Source: Liolophura sinensis (taxonomy: Eukaryota > Mollusca > Polyplacophora > Chitonida > Chitonidae). From it: DNA of 64,000 bases. Of this stretch, positions 37,001 through 48,469 are shown in pieces. Numbering within the stretch: position 1 is the first letter of the stretch; every line of letters begins with the position of its first letter. The translations under genes were made by a program, and so were the position numbers. The stretch lies in assembly GCF_032854445.1 (NCBI RefSeq), contig NC_088303.1, positions 2,489,501-2,553,500 of the forward strand, in the 5' to 3' direction. The notes beneath the pieces are model-generated. The model was not told where the DNA came from. It saw nothing but the letters and a program-made list of their open reading frames with translations, and did not search any database.

Positions 37001-40000
37001 TTTTATATTGCAAAATTGTATTTCTGCTGTGGCCTGCTGGGGACCAAGTGGTGAACAGGGTTTCATTAGCAAGGGCTGTATGATGTGGTAGCAAATGAGT
37101 TAACATAATACTTTGGATGCAAACACTTTAAGAGCTACTTTGGTGTCAAAACATTTGTGTCTTAAAAGCCATGGTAGAGCGTCCGCTTCGGGACCGGTAG
37201 ATCCAGGATCAAACCTTGATCGAGTCACACCTAAGACTTTAAAAGAGGAAGTTGTAACTTCCTCGCTTGGCGTTCAGCATGAAGGAGATAGTGCATTGAC
37301 TCGTTGACCCGTATCAGTATAATGGCTCGGGCGGAGTGGCTTGCTTGCCTTCGGTAAGTAGTCTCAGTGAGGCAGCACTAAATAAAAGAGCGGTGGAAAT
37401 CCGTCCTACAACAAGGAGGCACATTACACGTACATGCACCCTAATGATTCCTTCCTCGTCATATGACTGAAAAATTGTTGAGTACGACGTTAAACCCCAA
37501 GCACTCACTCTTAAAAGCCAGGTGAATTGATAAAGATTGGGATAGTATGAATTGCTTTCATAAATTGTGAAAATATTGTAGTTAATTAAAACCGATATTG
37601 TACATTTTGTCAGACTGTACGGAAACAAAATATTTCTGTCCCTTCCACTTTGCCTGCTGTGACGTCGAACACATCCACAAATGACGCTGCCCTTTCAAAT
37701 GCTGTCGTCGTGCCAGCACAAATGCCTTACTCAACGTCACATCTGCCAGATTCGACGTCATACAGGGCTGTATGATGTGGTAGCAAATGAGTTAACATAA
37801 TACTTTAGATGCCAACACTTAAAGAGCTACTTTGGTGTCAAAACATTTGTGTCTTAAAAGCCAGGTGAATTGATAAAGATTGGGATAGTATGAATTGCTT
37901 TCATAAATTGTGAAAATATTGTAGTTAATTAAAACCGATATTGTACGTTTTGTCAGACTGTACGGAAACAAAATATTTCTGTCCCTTCCACTTTGCCTGC
38001 TTTGACGTCGAACACATCCACAAATGACGCTGCTCTTTCAAACGCTCTTGATGTCATTCCCGCATAAATGCCTTACTCATCGTCACATCTGCCTGATTCG
38101 ACGTCATACATGGAATATTATCTCCTCACATCAGGAAAATTTTACGGACAAGGAATCTTCAGTTATATAGGTTAAATAGTGTTATTCATCAAAATCCTAT
38201 TGAAACATAGTGTTAGGCTTACTCCTAAGGATTTCTTTCATATCATTGTGATATTTTTGCGCAATTTGAATTCTGACCAAAGTGGCATTTTAAGTGTTTC
38301 TGATAAGGAATCGTATTTCACAAAAAATATAAAGTGGACGAATTACTCTGAATCAAGCACTAATCGGGTGTTATTGTGTTACTTTTCATATTTTAATTTG
38401 TTTTCATAATTTTGTGTGTGGTTGCGATCATTTGAAATGTCTTTTTTTCCAATCCAGTTCACAGTTGTGAAGTACAACACAGTGGTTGAACCAAAACGAC
38501 AGGCCACATTTGAGTATGTGTTTTCCCCAAGTGAAGCTTTCCATTCCAGACCATTTGGCTTAACAGTGAATTTGAACTACAAAGATAGTGTGAGTATAGC
38601 AGTACTTAACAGTTGAGGGTGAGAGTTCGAATCCATCTACTGCTGATTTGGGTTCTGCCTTAATTCCAGAGGGGGGCCTTGCTAGCTCGAATGGTCATGC
38701 TGACAAGGCCCTTTACCAATAAGATAGCATGTTTGACTCCGGTTCTCACATTTGGTTTACTCCAGGCTCTGTTTTAACCCATAATTATTTTATTACAGTG
38801 TTACTATTAGTGATTGTAAGGATAAATGCGGAAAAAAGGAGAAAAAACATGAGGAAAAAATGAAGAGGAATGTAGTACGTATCGCTGAGAGGGCCAATCC
38901 CCTAATTCATCATCATTTGAATAATATCATCATATTATCAATAATTCCCCTCTTGATACCGTCAGGTGGAAAAATAATCTGTTAAAGGATAAGACCTCTA
39001 AAAATCGAAACAGGCATCACTTAAAAGTAAGCATAAATATACAGGATTCGCACAGTACTTGAAACTCCTTGAATTTCCTGGAAGAATGAAATTCCATTGC
39101 AAGTAGTTGAAAGTCTTGGAGAAAAATAAAAACCCTGGAAAATTTTGATTTTGTGTGGAAGTAAATATCTGTCGTGTAGATCATTCTTTATCAAAACATG
39201 AGAAAACTTCATTGGGAGAGCTAATTTTTCTAAAACAAATTAAATACGCAAACTAATGCCAATTGAAAACATAACTTTATCATACTGAGCCCACTGGAAA
39301 GTAGCGAAAAATTAAAAAATGTTTCAGATTGCTGAATAAATCTCACTTTCCTATACAAGCTATATCTTCCAATGCAATAGTCGAATAGGTGTGGTTAAAA
39401 TGATCACTTAGACGGAAAAATATGATCTTACTATATGTTGTTGTGTGCAGAATTTGGAGTTGACGCGTTTTGCTCAAAGTGAATGCGCGTGATGGAATAC
39501 TTTTTCTGGCAGTTCACACCTTAAGTCTGGCTGGCATAAGTACAGGTATCACGGGTAACATCAAAGGCTGCCTGGCACGGGAGATTTCATTCAGAGTAGA
39601 AAGGCAGAGCGGATATGTCTGGCCGGCTCGCTGGACTAACGGGCGAGTTGTTCCTCCTTCCATATATACCTCCATGATTTAAGTGTGTGGAGGTGACATT
39701 CTAGAGGGCGCTGTGTGTAGTTGTCCTCACATTATGTATGCGTGGTCAGTCAGGGGTAAGATCTAGTTGTGTCACACATATTTAGGCCTAATATTGTAAA
39801 AGCGTAAATCAGAATCATAAGAAATTCCATTCAGAGCAAAATTTAGAAGTTTATTTGATTGAGGAGAAAAAGTAAGGCAAGAATTCCATTGAAGCAAAGA
39901 TCTTGTTTTACATTTCTCCTATTTTGTCGGTCAAATTATCAACCTCACTTTAAACGCAGCCAAATGCAATGTGACTGCCTCTCAGATTAGACAGAAATAG

Positions 40001-43000
40001 AAATCACCATTAAAAAATTTTAAAACATTTGAATAGGCTGTTATTGAGATGTTTGGCAAAAAATCAAATCAAATTTTTTGCATTTATGAAGACTGGCTCA
40101 AAATATTGCCTTTCAGTAAATGTCAGACTCTTACCTGAACTAATAATATTATAATATTAAAATGGTCCTAAAATTGGAAAAAGTTACAATGTGACCCGCT
40201 TAGTAAATATTAAGAACGTTATCACTGATTTTGAACAGTAACGTGCACAACTAAGGCTGGTATTTTATGTAAGGTTATTATTTAAGCTATGCAAAAATTT
40301 GACTGGATATGCGCTGATCAATTTTTTGGTGTGAAATCTCTCGTATATCCTCTTAAAAAACTACAGAAAATCTTTCGTTGAAAATTGAAATTTGTCCTGG
40401 AAAACTCATATAAAAATCCTTTAATTTCATTCATATTTCTCTGTGAGAATAATGATATACTTTCATTAATTTTTTAGATTTTTGTATGGCTCATAAAGCC
40501 CACCATAGAGGTGATGTGACGTCAGAGTTCCTAGTTACCGTCAGTATGGCTCATTAAACCCACCAAAGAGCTGATGTGACGTCAGAGTTCCTAGATACTG
40601 TCAGTATGACTCGTAAAGCCCACCATAGAATTCAAACATTTGATTGCCTTTCAACACCTTTCAAAAAATCTATAACTATAAATGAAAATATTTTTACACA
40701 TAGTTTTCAGTTTTGCCTGTTCAATGAACCTTACTTCATATTTTACTGTATCGTTCAAAGCTCACTGCTGAATGGCAGCATGCAAGTTCCAGCTGGTGTA
40801 GGTGACCCTGTGCCCAAACACCTTCCTTGAGGCTTGCTATAGGAAATTCATGGCATGTTTGAGCCAGGGTATTTGACAGTGCTACCCTGGTCATAGGAAT
40901 AGCCAGACATTGTCCAATGTTTTATATTAGTTTGTTTGGAAAAAGATGTGTTTCTGGTAATCCGACCAACCGTAAAAATGCAGAGTTTTAACACAGGTGT
41001 ATTTTCTCCGTCGTATTAAAGCAGACCTTTGTGCGCGGTGGTCGTGGGCTAAATGTCACCTAGTTGTCACAAGTTAAGAGAGCGTTCTGCCTTTGAGAGC
41101 ACAGCGTGTGTGATGCTGTAGGTAACAGACATTAACGACAGAAAATTTCTTTACAACACTTCTGTAAGGTTTTCTGTTTGGTGAGTTAGCACAGGAGCCC
41201 CTTGCGAAGGTTTAACTGATAGCGGCAGCTCGAATAGATGGGAAAAATGAATTGGCTTGTGAAATAGGACTGTCCTGGCTTCACTGCTGGAATTGGACCA
41301 GCAGCTTATGGGCAGATTGCCAACAGAAGGCTTGCAACATTATTAAGCTGCAGCCAATTGCTGGTGTAATCAGTCTTAGTTTAAGTCTCTTGCTTCAGCT
41401 GTCAGAATTTCTGTCATTTTGTATTGACAGAACTGTAGTAGGTCTGGACTGTTTACTCATGGACTGAATATCTTAATTGTCCATACATTTTGTGTACATT
41501 TCACCAGAACAACTAGTGAATTCTGATCTCCTTCTGCAGATCACATTTTATCAGACAGGGAAATAACGGAAATAAACAATAACAGGGATGACAGTGCTTG
41601 AGGACAATATTAGGACATGTTTACTTATTTGATTTGTGTTTTATGTCATACTCAAGAATATTTCATTTCTAGGACTGGCCAGCATTATGGTGGGAGGAAA
41701 ACCCACGACCATCTGCAGGTTGTCAGACCTTCCCACGTACAGTCAGAGAGCAAGGCAGCAATGAGGATTAATTGGATATATAGTGATAGCTTTTTGAGAA
41801 GAGTGATCTGAGAGAAACTTTTTGACTGTGTTGGCAATAATTTTGCTCTATGAGAGGCATCTAAAAGTTTAGTAGATGTCAGAACACTGGCGAGACTATA
41901 TATTTATAGGTTTATTATAACGAAAATAGTATTAAGGCTCTACATAAATCTTGTCCTGTGTCTGTGCATATGAAGTGAACATATTGAAGGCTGTAATTAT
42001 GAAGGCTGACACTGGTGCTAAAATCATTAGATCCTTTCTACTGTACCTTGTCTTGACGTGGCATTTTACATCCTTCTAGAGGAGTGCTAATTTCTTGAGT
42101 TACCGAAAGCATACAAATGGAACCTTTATTCATAAAATGATGAAAGAAAGAACTGGTCAGTGTGTTCCATCTTTGTTGAGAAAATGTTATTGTCTTTGTA
42201 TATATTTGTATATATGTGTAAATTAAAAAAAACTACCTGCCCATTATTTTCCCGACATGTTACTTGAAACCTATTTTTTCCGAATGGCCTTGTTGAGCAT
42301 TATTGGACAGCCTGAAAACTGATGCCACTTGTTGAGCATTATTAGACAGCCGAAAAACTGATGCCACTTGTTGAGCATTATTGGACAGCCTGAAAACTGA
42401 TGCCACTTGTTGAGCATTATTGGACAGCCTGAAAACTGATGCCACTTGTTGTGGATTCATTGCCACTATGTTATCATTGATAGATGAATTTGACATTAAT
42501 TCTAATTTAGTAGCAACCGCTAACTGATAAGACGCAGAATACAGACATGATTTTTTTCTGCTTTTTCTTTGTTCAGTTTCGATTAATTTACCTGTTTTCC
42601 GTTTTTTTTTCTGTGTAGTAACATTTTGTAAAGTTCCGATTTATTTCCTCAAAATAAAGTCGAAGATTCTGTCAATTTGCGGATGCAGGGCTACCGAAAT
42701 CTGGCATTGCCGGAGGTTATAATGTTATCTGAATGGAGTCTATTGTCCAGTCAGATCGTGTGTTTCATTAAGCCCAACTGTTTCAACCAATCGGGAACAA
42801 GATACCATTATTCGAAGGCAGAAGCAGAGCCAGCCCGGTCAAAAATGGCGGCAACGTCTCGGAGTATCGTGGATCGATCAGATAAATATTTTGATGCGCG
42901 TACAGTGGACAAGGGGTTGAAAAACATCTGGAGGTGGGATTGGCTTGAACGGAAGGTCGAAGGGGAATACGTGGGGAAATTCATGAGGAAGATAACATCC

Positions 43001-46000
43001 GCCGGTTTGGCTTTCTGCGAGTTGTGCCACAAAGATGTGCATTATGGGGGTTGCGGATGGAAGGCGTTTTTGGGCTATGATAGGATATTTCAGCTATTTT
43101 CTTGGTTCACCACAATCATGTCTGAGAATAGTACATAGATTATAAGCAGAGAAATTTTAGATCCTTCATATCCTCAAAGGGATGGAATTATGAGTTTTTG
43201 GCTTAGTGGTGCTTTTGTTCATTTTCCTCTTCGTATACTTGGTTGCTTTAAAATTTAGTTTACACTGTCACCTATACGTCAGTTAACAAAAAATAAAAGC
43301 TTACCGCACCTTTAGCTTTGCTCAAGGGATAAGATTTTAACGGTGCAGGTAAGGTGTACACAAAATTTGGTGTAAGAATGATGAAACTCTTTCTTTCAGC
43401 CTGGCATGTAACTGTACATAATTATTTTTCCCTACCTCAATCTAATGGCTGCATTGGCGTCTCAGTGTGTAAGTAGAACTTCTTTGGACTTTATCTTTTC
43501 AGGAAGGACAACAGTTTCAGAGTGCAGTATTTAACGAGACAATCAATGTTGTAGAGTTGGAGGATGGACTGGATGGAGAAACGTATGTAACCTGTCTTCA
43601 CATGTAGTTAATGTCATTTGTATTTCCCACATGGTTTTCTGATCCAGAGTCAGGCACCACACCCAGAATCCAGTCGGGGCTACCACAGTGTACGTCCTAG
43701 CAGGGCATTGGTTTATCATACACGGTCAAAAGACTGAAATGCCCCTGGCTCCTATAAAAAATTAAATAAGAAGAATCATTCGTTTTTTAATCTTTGAAAT
43801 GTTCATATTACATCATTGGCAACAGTGAAGTTAGTTTCAGATATTCTTTGATGGATTGCTGATCCTGAAAACACGTGCACAGATGCATGAAAGTTTTGCC
43901 AACACTCCGTAAATTAGGTATTACAGCGCTCTCGCTGTTAGCGTACACGTACAGTCCTTTCCACAGCCATATGGTTGTTGAAGATCACTTGTCTTTCGCC
44001 ACCATGGTATGGATGGATTTCTACATCCTAAATGGGAATTTTGTTAGTAACTTACAGAAGGTCAGTGGTTTTCTCTGGCATATGGATTTGATCACTTTTA
44101 GTGAATAGATTGGGCAGTCAAAGTGAACAATTCTGGAGTGTGACATGTAACAAAAAAACAAAGTGTTTAGATAAATCAGATGATCAAAAGCTGATGCACC
44201 TTCAAAATTTCAACTTGTTTACACATCAGTGTGCATTTTTTTCAAACTTTGATTGAAAGACATGGTCTTGGTTAGAACTTGGTAAATCAAGTTCAATATT
44301 TGCCTAGGCACTCTTTGAATTAAATCAGCTGTGTGTATCTTAACACTTGGTGATAGGAATGTCAGCGGTGAGCTCGGTACTGAGGTTACAGGTAAGTGTT
44401 CAGCTGTGCTTATTTTGGTTACGAGAGATTACGGTATAGTGTGAACACTTCACATCAGAACTGTTTTTTATTCTCACCCTCCAGGTTTTTCCTCTATGTA
44501 TTTTTGGCTGCTGTGGGTGTGCTTCTGTTGGTTGGAGCTCAACAACTTTTGGCTACGTATGGGGTGAGTAAAGTTAATGTACAAGATTTTGCTTATGTTT
44601 TAGGCTATTTCTTCATTTGAGGAAATCATTACACATGTCGTTATAAAGCTAGCATCGGGAAATTGTTGCTCTTTCTAACCCTTCAAAAGTTGGAGCCTTT
44701 TCTCTCTCTGCCATTGTTCATGTAATTGTAATTCTATCCCACTGTTATTTTCAATCACATCAAACAGGTATTATCAAGAGTGGCTGTAATTCTCTTTTGT
44801 TTCCTGGGGTGTCTCTAATCCTCATAATCTGGATCAGAGATTAAAACAACGGGGAATGGATTATCACTATGTAAGAAGATGACATTCTCACCTAATGTGA
44901 GCAGCATTCAAAGAGCCTGTGAGGCGTCGCGTGTTTTCACACCGGCCTTTGACTGGCGTGCGAGTACATTAGGCCTACCTTTAATCAACTGGCCAAGTGA
45001 CCCCTCACCTTTTCAGCAGTTCAATGTAAGACATATAAGTTCACCTTCATCGGAGCTAGTCAGTCACGCAGTCAAGCAACAAAATAAATTTTGGATTGTT
45101 TTCGGATTTAATGGTCCTCAGTGACTGGTCAGACACTGATATTGCGCAGTTGTCGAACAGCCATTGCGTTGTTGTATACAGTTCAGAATTTGTTAAAAGC
45201 TCACTCATTGGTCCTCAGGAGACGAACAGCCAATGGGATAGGGTGTATCAAAGTGACATTCATTGAAAGCCTGCACATGTTGCATCTGCTTTTCTTTCAC
45301 TTTTCTGGTGTACTGAAGATTGATCGAACTAAATATGAATGAACTCCCACTTTGTTTTATACCCACTAGAGCCTAATTTTGATTTGATTACAGCCAGTAC
45401 ATGCATGACCATTTCGGCTTGTCGCAGATGCAGCCATTGGTGATTGAAGTCAACCGCTCATCGCTATACATTTATTTTCGAGAACAATTCAGTTTTTATC
45501 CAAAAATTTGAGTATTTGTGCCAGAAAAACACAGAAGTCAGTTATTTTTACCCCACTGTTTGGTCTTTAACTGAATTTTACCACAGAATACCAGGGTCTA
45601 AAATCGACGTGTGCGAGTGCCTGCAAAGATGTTAAACCCCTAAACACTACTTTTTTGATGCTTTGAAGTTTACTTAAATCATACCACACAGGAATGATAC
45701 AAAGGAGAAGTTCAAATCAGTCATGTTAAATATTTACATGTATACCATGAATGGTACATATCAAATAGGGCCTTAGACGTATGCCTGTCGTGTTCAATCC
45801 CAAAATACGGGAAATGAAATGTGAATGATTTAGGAGTAAAACTGTAGCTAGTGACCCTGACCTTCATGTATTTTCAAGGTCATATGGAATCCTAAACTAG
45901 CTGTAAAAACAATTCATATCCCAATTCCCGGTCTCAACTAATTCCTATGCTACACTCTAACACACATTGTTCAGACCAAACGGGATGGGAATGATGCCCT

Positions 46001-48469
46001 TTACCACTCACTTGGTTTGTGCTGCGTACATGTGTGTAGGGGGTTCCAGCTATCAGGTGGGGCAGGAAGTGGTCAGTGATAGGCCGTTTCCTGCTGACTT
46101 GGTTTGTGCTGCGTACATGTGTGTAGGGGTACCAGCCATCAGGTGGGGCAGGAAGCGGTCAGTGATAGGCCGTTTCCTGCTGATTTGGTTTGTGCATTGT
46201 ACATGTGTGTAGGGGGTTCCAGCCAACAGGTGGGGCAGGAAGCAGTCAGTGATAGGCCGTTTCCTGCTGACTTGGTTTGTGCATTGTACATGTGTGTAGG
46301 GGGTTCCAGCCATCAGGTGGGGCAGGAAGCGATCATTGATAGGCCGTCTCCTGCTGACTTGGTTTGTGCATTGTACATGTGTGTAGGGGGTTCCAGCCAT
46401 CAGGTGGGACAGGAAGCGGTCAGTGATAGGCCGTCACCTGCTGACTTGGTTTGTGCATTGTACATGTGTGTAGGGGGTTCCAGCCAACAGGTGGGGCAGG
46501 AAGCAGTCAGTGATAGGCCGTTTCCTGCTGACTTGGTTTGTGCATTGTACATGTGTGTAGGGGGTTCCAGCCATCAGGTGGGGCAGGAAGCGGTCAGTGA
46601 TATGCTGCCTCCTGCTGACTTGGTTTGTGCTGCATACATGTGTGTAGGGGGTTCCAGCCATCAGGTGGGGCAGGAAGCGGTCAGTGATATACTGCCTCCT
46701 GCTGACTTGGTTTGTGCTGCATACATGTGTGTAGGGAGTTCCGGCCATCAGGTGGGGCAGGAAGCGGTCAGTGATAGGCTGCCTCCTGCTGACTTGGTTT
46801 GTGCTGCATACATGTGTGTAGGGGGTTCCAGCCATCAGGTGGGGCAGGAAGCGGTCAGTGATATGTTGCCTCCTGCTGACTTGGTTTGTGCATTGTACAT
46901 GTGTGTAGGGGGTTCCAGCCATCAGGTGGGACAGGAAGCGGTCAGTGATATGCTGCTTCCTGCTGACTTGGTTTGTGCATTGTACATGTGTGAAGGGAAC
47001 GGTAATGGGCCGTATCCCACCACCCTGTCTGACCTACTGGTTGGGGCATTTTTGCGGGGACAGCAGTCCTTTGTTACTGTATAACTGTTTCTACGTATTG
47101 TATTTGTTTGTGAAGGCCTCGAGGAAGAAAAGTTTTGTACAAATTGACTGAATCACCTTCAGTAAATAAAGACATTATTATTGTTAATGAGTAGAGATGT
47201 TTTGAAGGTGACAAATCTGACCTGTTCAGGGTTACTTTTGCCTGTTTATCCACTTAGGTTGCAAGCTGGAATCTAGCTCTGGCTTATTTGGCTGCTTCTC
47301 GTGCAGGCTGGAGTTTTGTCGATTACAGTACCAGATGATAGGCAGTGGCTTACTCTGGCCATTAGTTTCTGGCCTTCCCTCTTTCATCGTCATATGATTG
47401 AAAAATTTTTAAGTACGACGTTAAACCCTGAGCAGTCACTCCTCCTCTCTTACGCCAGATTGCTGTCCTGTAAGTGAAAAATCCTTCAAATAAATAAGTC
47501 ATGAGTGAATCAAGGAAATAATCATTTAAGTTATTCTTGTTTTCATTTTTTCAGAAAAAAAGGCTCTCTCGACCCAAGGCACCAGTTGAAATGGGAACCC
47601 AGAACAGTGATGTTGATTACGATTGGCTCCCAGAAGAAACATTACAAGAGATCAGTGAGTACCCTGGACTGGCTTTGTCTTCATTAATTTTAGTATTAAT
47701 TAATCATATATGTGAATTAATTACAGTGCAGCTTGAAACCACACTCAGTCAGAAGAAATTTGGTTTTTTAGGTTGGTTGAATTATTTGGTTATTTCTTAA
47801 ATTGAATCACACCTCCTTTCTTCAGTAACATGAAGTTAATTCAAGACGTCACTTGTCAGAAATTAGGAACAAATACATGGATGTATTTGTAGTTATTGTG
47901 AAGTCTTACTAGTGCAACAGTTTTTAGGGAATGTAATTTGTATCCAGTGAAGTATATTTTCCCATGTAATGGCAGCCCAAGCTTGGTTGACCAATGGCAG
48001 CCCAAGCTGGATTGACCAATGGCAGCCCAAGCTGGATTGACCAATGGCAGCCCAAGCTGGATTGACCAGTGGCAGCCCAAGCTGGATTAACCAATGGAAG
48101 CCCAAGCTGGATTGACCAATGGCAGCCCAAGCTGGATTGACAAGTGGGAGCCCAAGCTGGACTGATCATTGTTCTCTTCTGGCACGAATACTATGTAACC
48201 AGTTTGAGCACATGGCGTCCTTACAAAGGCCGGAATGATCAATGGACTATGCAGTCTAGGCCGGAGTTGCTTCAGGTGGAAAAGATTCCTCATTGGTAAA
48301 CCTGACTATCCACAAGAGATGAACACTTGTATTTTGTTACTTTTATTTTATGGTATTAAACTATGTAGCATATTTTTGTGTTGAAACAGAGCGATCTCCA
48401 GGAAGATCTCCCAAGCAGTCTCCGAGGCAACGCCGGAGTAAAAGACAACAAGGCTCAGCTGAAGACTAA
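31059..48469 (+). CDS. SSR1: Translocon-associated protein subunit alpha (TRAP-alpha, signal sequence receptor alpha), nine coding exons
   Basis: TRAP-alpha is a single-pass ER membrane protein of the TRAP complex, which sits beside the Sec61 channel and helps secretory proteins enter the ER. Exons read from the sequence: 31059-31134, 33106-33236, 35257-35356, 36622-36749, 38458-38589, 43503-43582, 44485-44563, 47555-47654, 48390-48469. All junctions are GT-AG, phases agree, and the joined frame is 906 nt (301 residues; vertebrate SSR1 is about 286). Residues 1-25 are a leucine-rich signal peptide. Residues 30-85 are acidic. The lumenal domain (about 103-215) holds hallmark strings VGFTN, FRYPQDY, FYIQN, RQATFEY, RPFGL, NLNYKD and EDGLDGET. 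Sequons are N145-F-T, split by intron 4, and N200-E-T. The membrane span is about 217-239. The cytosolic tail has KKR, the block [20 protein letters not shown], and an Arg/Ser/Pro-rich end finishing GSAED. The start ATG follows AACC and opens directly on the signal peptide. Confidence 0.96.
35505..35656 (+). mobile_element. 5'-truncated SINE of the CTCAAGAATATTTCAC family
   Basis: Contains GGTCTGCCAACAACCTGCGG, CGTGGGTTTCCCCCGGGC, CATAATGCTGGCCGCCGTCG and the end AAATATTCTTGAATACGGCG followed by AAATAAATAAATAAAT. It lies in SSR1 intron 3 after exon 3, next to a fuller copy in the same orientation. Confidence 0.75.
35658..35935 (+). mobile_element. Near full-length SINE of the CTCAAGAATATTTCAC family
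   Basis: The head GGCCTCCATGGCCAAGATGG TTAGCATGCCAG resembles a tRNA-derived promoter. The body has GGGAAGGTCTGCCAGCAGCT and CACAATGCTGGCTGCTGTCG, and it ends CACCAATTAAATAAATAAAT. It lies in SSR1 intron 3. Confidence 0.75.
37073..38110. repeat. Tandem duplication of about 345 bp in SSR1 intron 4, one copy split by a SINE
   Basis: Copy 1 is 37073-37171 plus 37521-37763; copy 2 is 37764-38110 without interruption. Both start GGGCTGTATGATGTGGTAGC and run to GACGTCATACA. The SINE at 37172-37508 interrupts copy 1 only. Confidence 0.9.
37172..37508 (+). mobile_element. Full-length tRNA-derived SINE with 12-bp target-site duplication
   Basis: The head TGGTAGAGCGTCCGCTTCGG has an A-box-like sequence and a box near GATCGAGTCACACC that may be the B-box. 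The tail is CATATGACTGAAAAATTGTT then GAGTACGACGTTAAACCCC. It is flanked by TCTTAAAAGCCA at 37160-37171 and 37509-37520. The uninterrupted site is present in the second copy of the duplication. Confidence 0.88.
40010..40350. repeat. Dispersed repeat, copy 1 (copy 2 near 60.7 kb)
   Basis: Shares with 60700-61015 the ordered blocks ATTGCCTTTCA, TCAGACTC, AATTGGAAAAAGT / AATTTGAAAAAGT, CACAATG / TACAATG, GATTTTGAAC, and GGCTGATATTTT / GGCTGGTATTTT. Same strand, well diverged. Confidence 0.55.
40490..40630. repeat. 60-bp direct repeat carrying TGACGTCA palindromes
   Basis: Units of ATGGCTCATAAAGCCCACCA, GAGGTGATGTGACGTCAGAG and TTCCTAG occur about 2.3 times in SSR1 intron 5. TGACGTCA occurs at 40517-40524 and 40577-40584. 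Confidence 0.8.
41610..41765 (-). mobile_element. Fragment of a CTCAAGAATATTTCAC-family SINE
   Basis: The plus strand carries ACTCAAGAATATTTCATTTC, GGCCAGCATTATGGTGGGAG, ACCCACGACCATCTGCAGGT and CCTTCCCACGTACAGTCAGA, the complement of the family body. The head is missing. SSR1 intron 5. Confidence 0.75.
42288..42455. repeat. Minisatellite, 39-bp unit, four copies
   Basis: The unit is TTGTTGAGCATTATTGGACA GCCTGAAAACTGATGCCAC, in SSR1 intron 5. The 78-codon minus-strand frame over it is a by-product. Confidence 0.9.
42845..43138 (+). pseudogene. Transposon-derived zinc-finger-like N-terminal fragment
   Basis: An open frame in SSR1 intron 5 starts at an ATG followed by GCGGCAACG and ends at TAG. 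After a disordered start it reads [20 protein letters not shown], then [19 protein letters not shown]. The C-x2-C pair followed by HYG.xGWKA resembles the start of BED/TTF-type zinc fingers found at the N-terminus of DNA-transposon proteins. The distal histidines expected of such a finger are missing, and no transposase follows. It has no splice link to SSR1 and is likely a domesticated or dead remnant; this identity is inference. Confidence 0.4.
46008..46992. repeat. Minisatellite, 87-bp unit, about 12 copies, in SSR1 intron 7
   Basis: Copies of CTTGGTTTGTGCATTGTACA TGTGTGTAGGGGGTTCC, CAGGTGGGGCAGGAAGCGGT and GATAGGCCGTTTCCTGCTGA start every 87 bp. 87 is a multiple of three, so a plus frame is open for 326 codons and minus frames for 115 and 162. 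Variants (CATTGTAC or CTGCATAC; TAGGCCG or TATGCTG) group by position. Confidence 0.9.
47250..47450 (+). mobile_element. SINE fragment with the CATATGATTG/ACGTTAAACCC tail
   Basis: The tail CATATGATTGAAAAATTTTT and AAGTACGACGTTAAACCC at 47390-47431 matches the SINEs at 37.2 and 50.7 kb. The body before it (GGCAGTGGCTTACTCTGGCC) differs from both other bodies. SSR1 intron 7. Confidence 0.55.
47975..48172. repeat. Minisatellite, 25-bp unit, eight copies, in SSR1 intron 8
   Basis: The unit is CCAATGGCAGCCCAAGCTGG ATTGA. It lies about 220 bp before the last coding exon of SSR1. Confidence 0.9.

Noticed and set aside
46053-47084. 326-codon plus frame and 115/162-codon minus frames in SSR1 intron 7
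   Set aside because: An 87-bp minisatellite inside an intron; frames open on both strands because the unit lacks stops.
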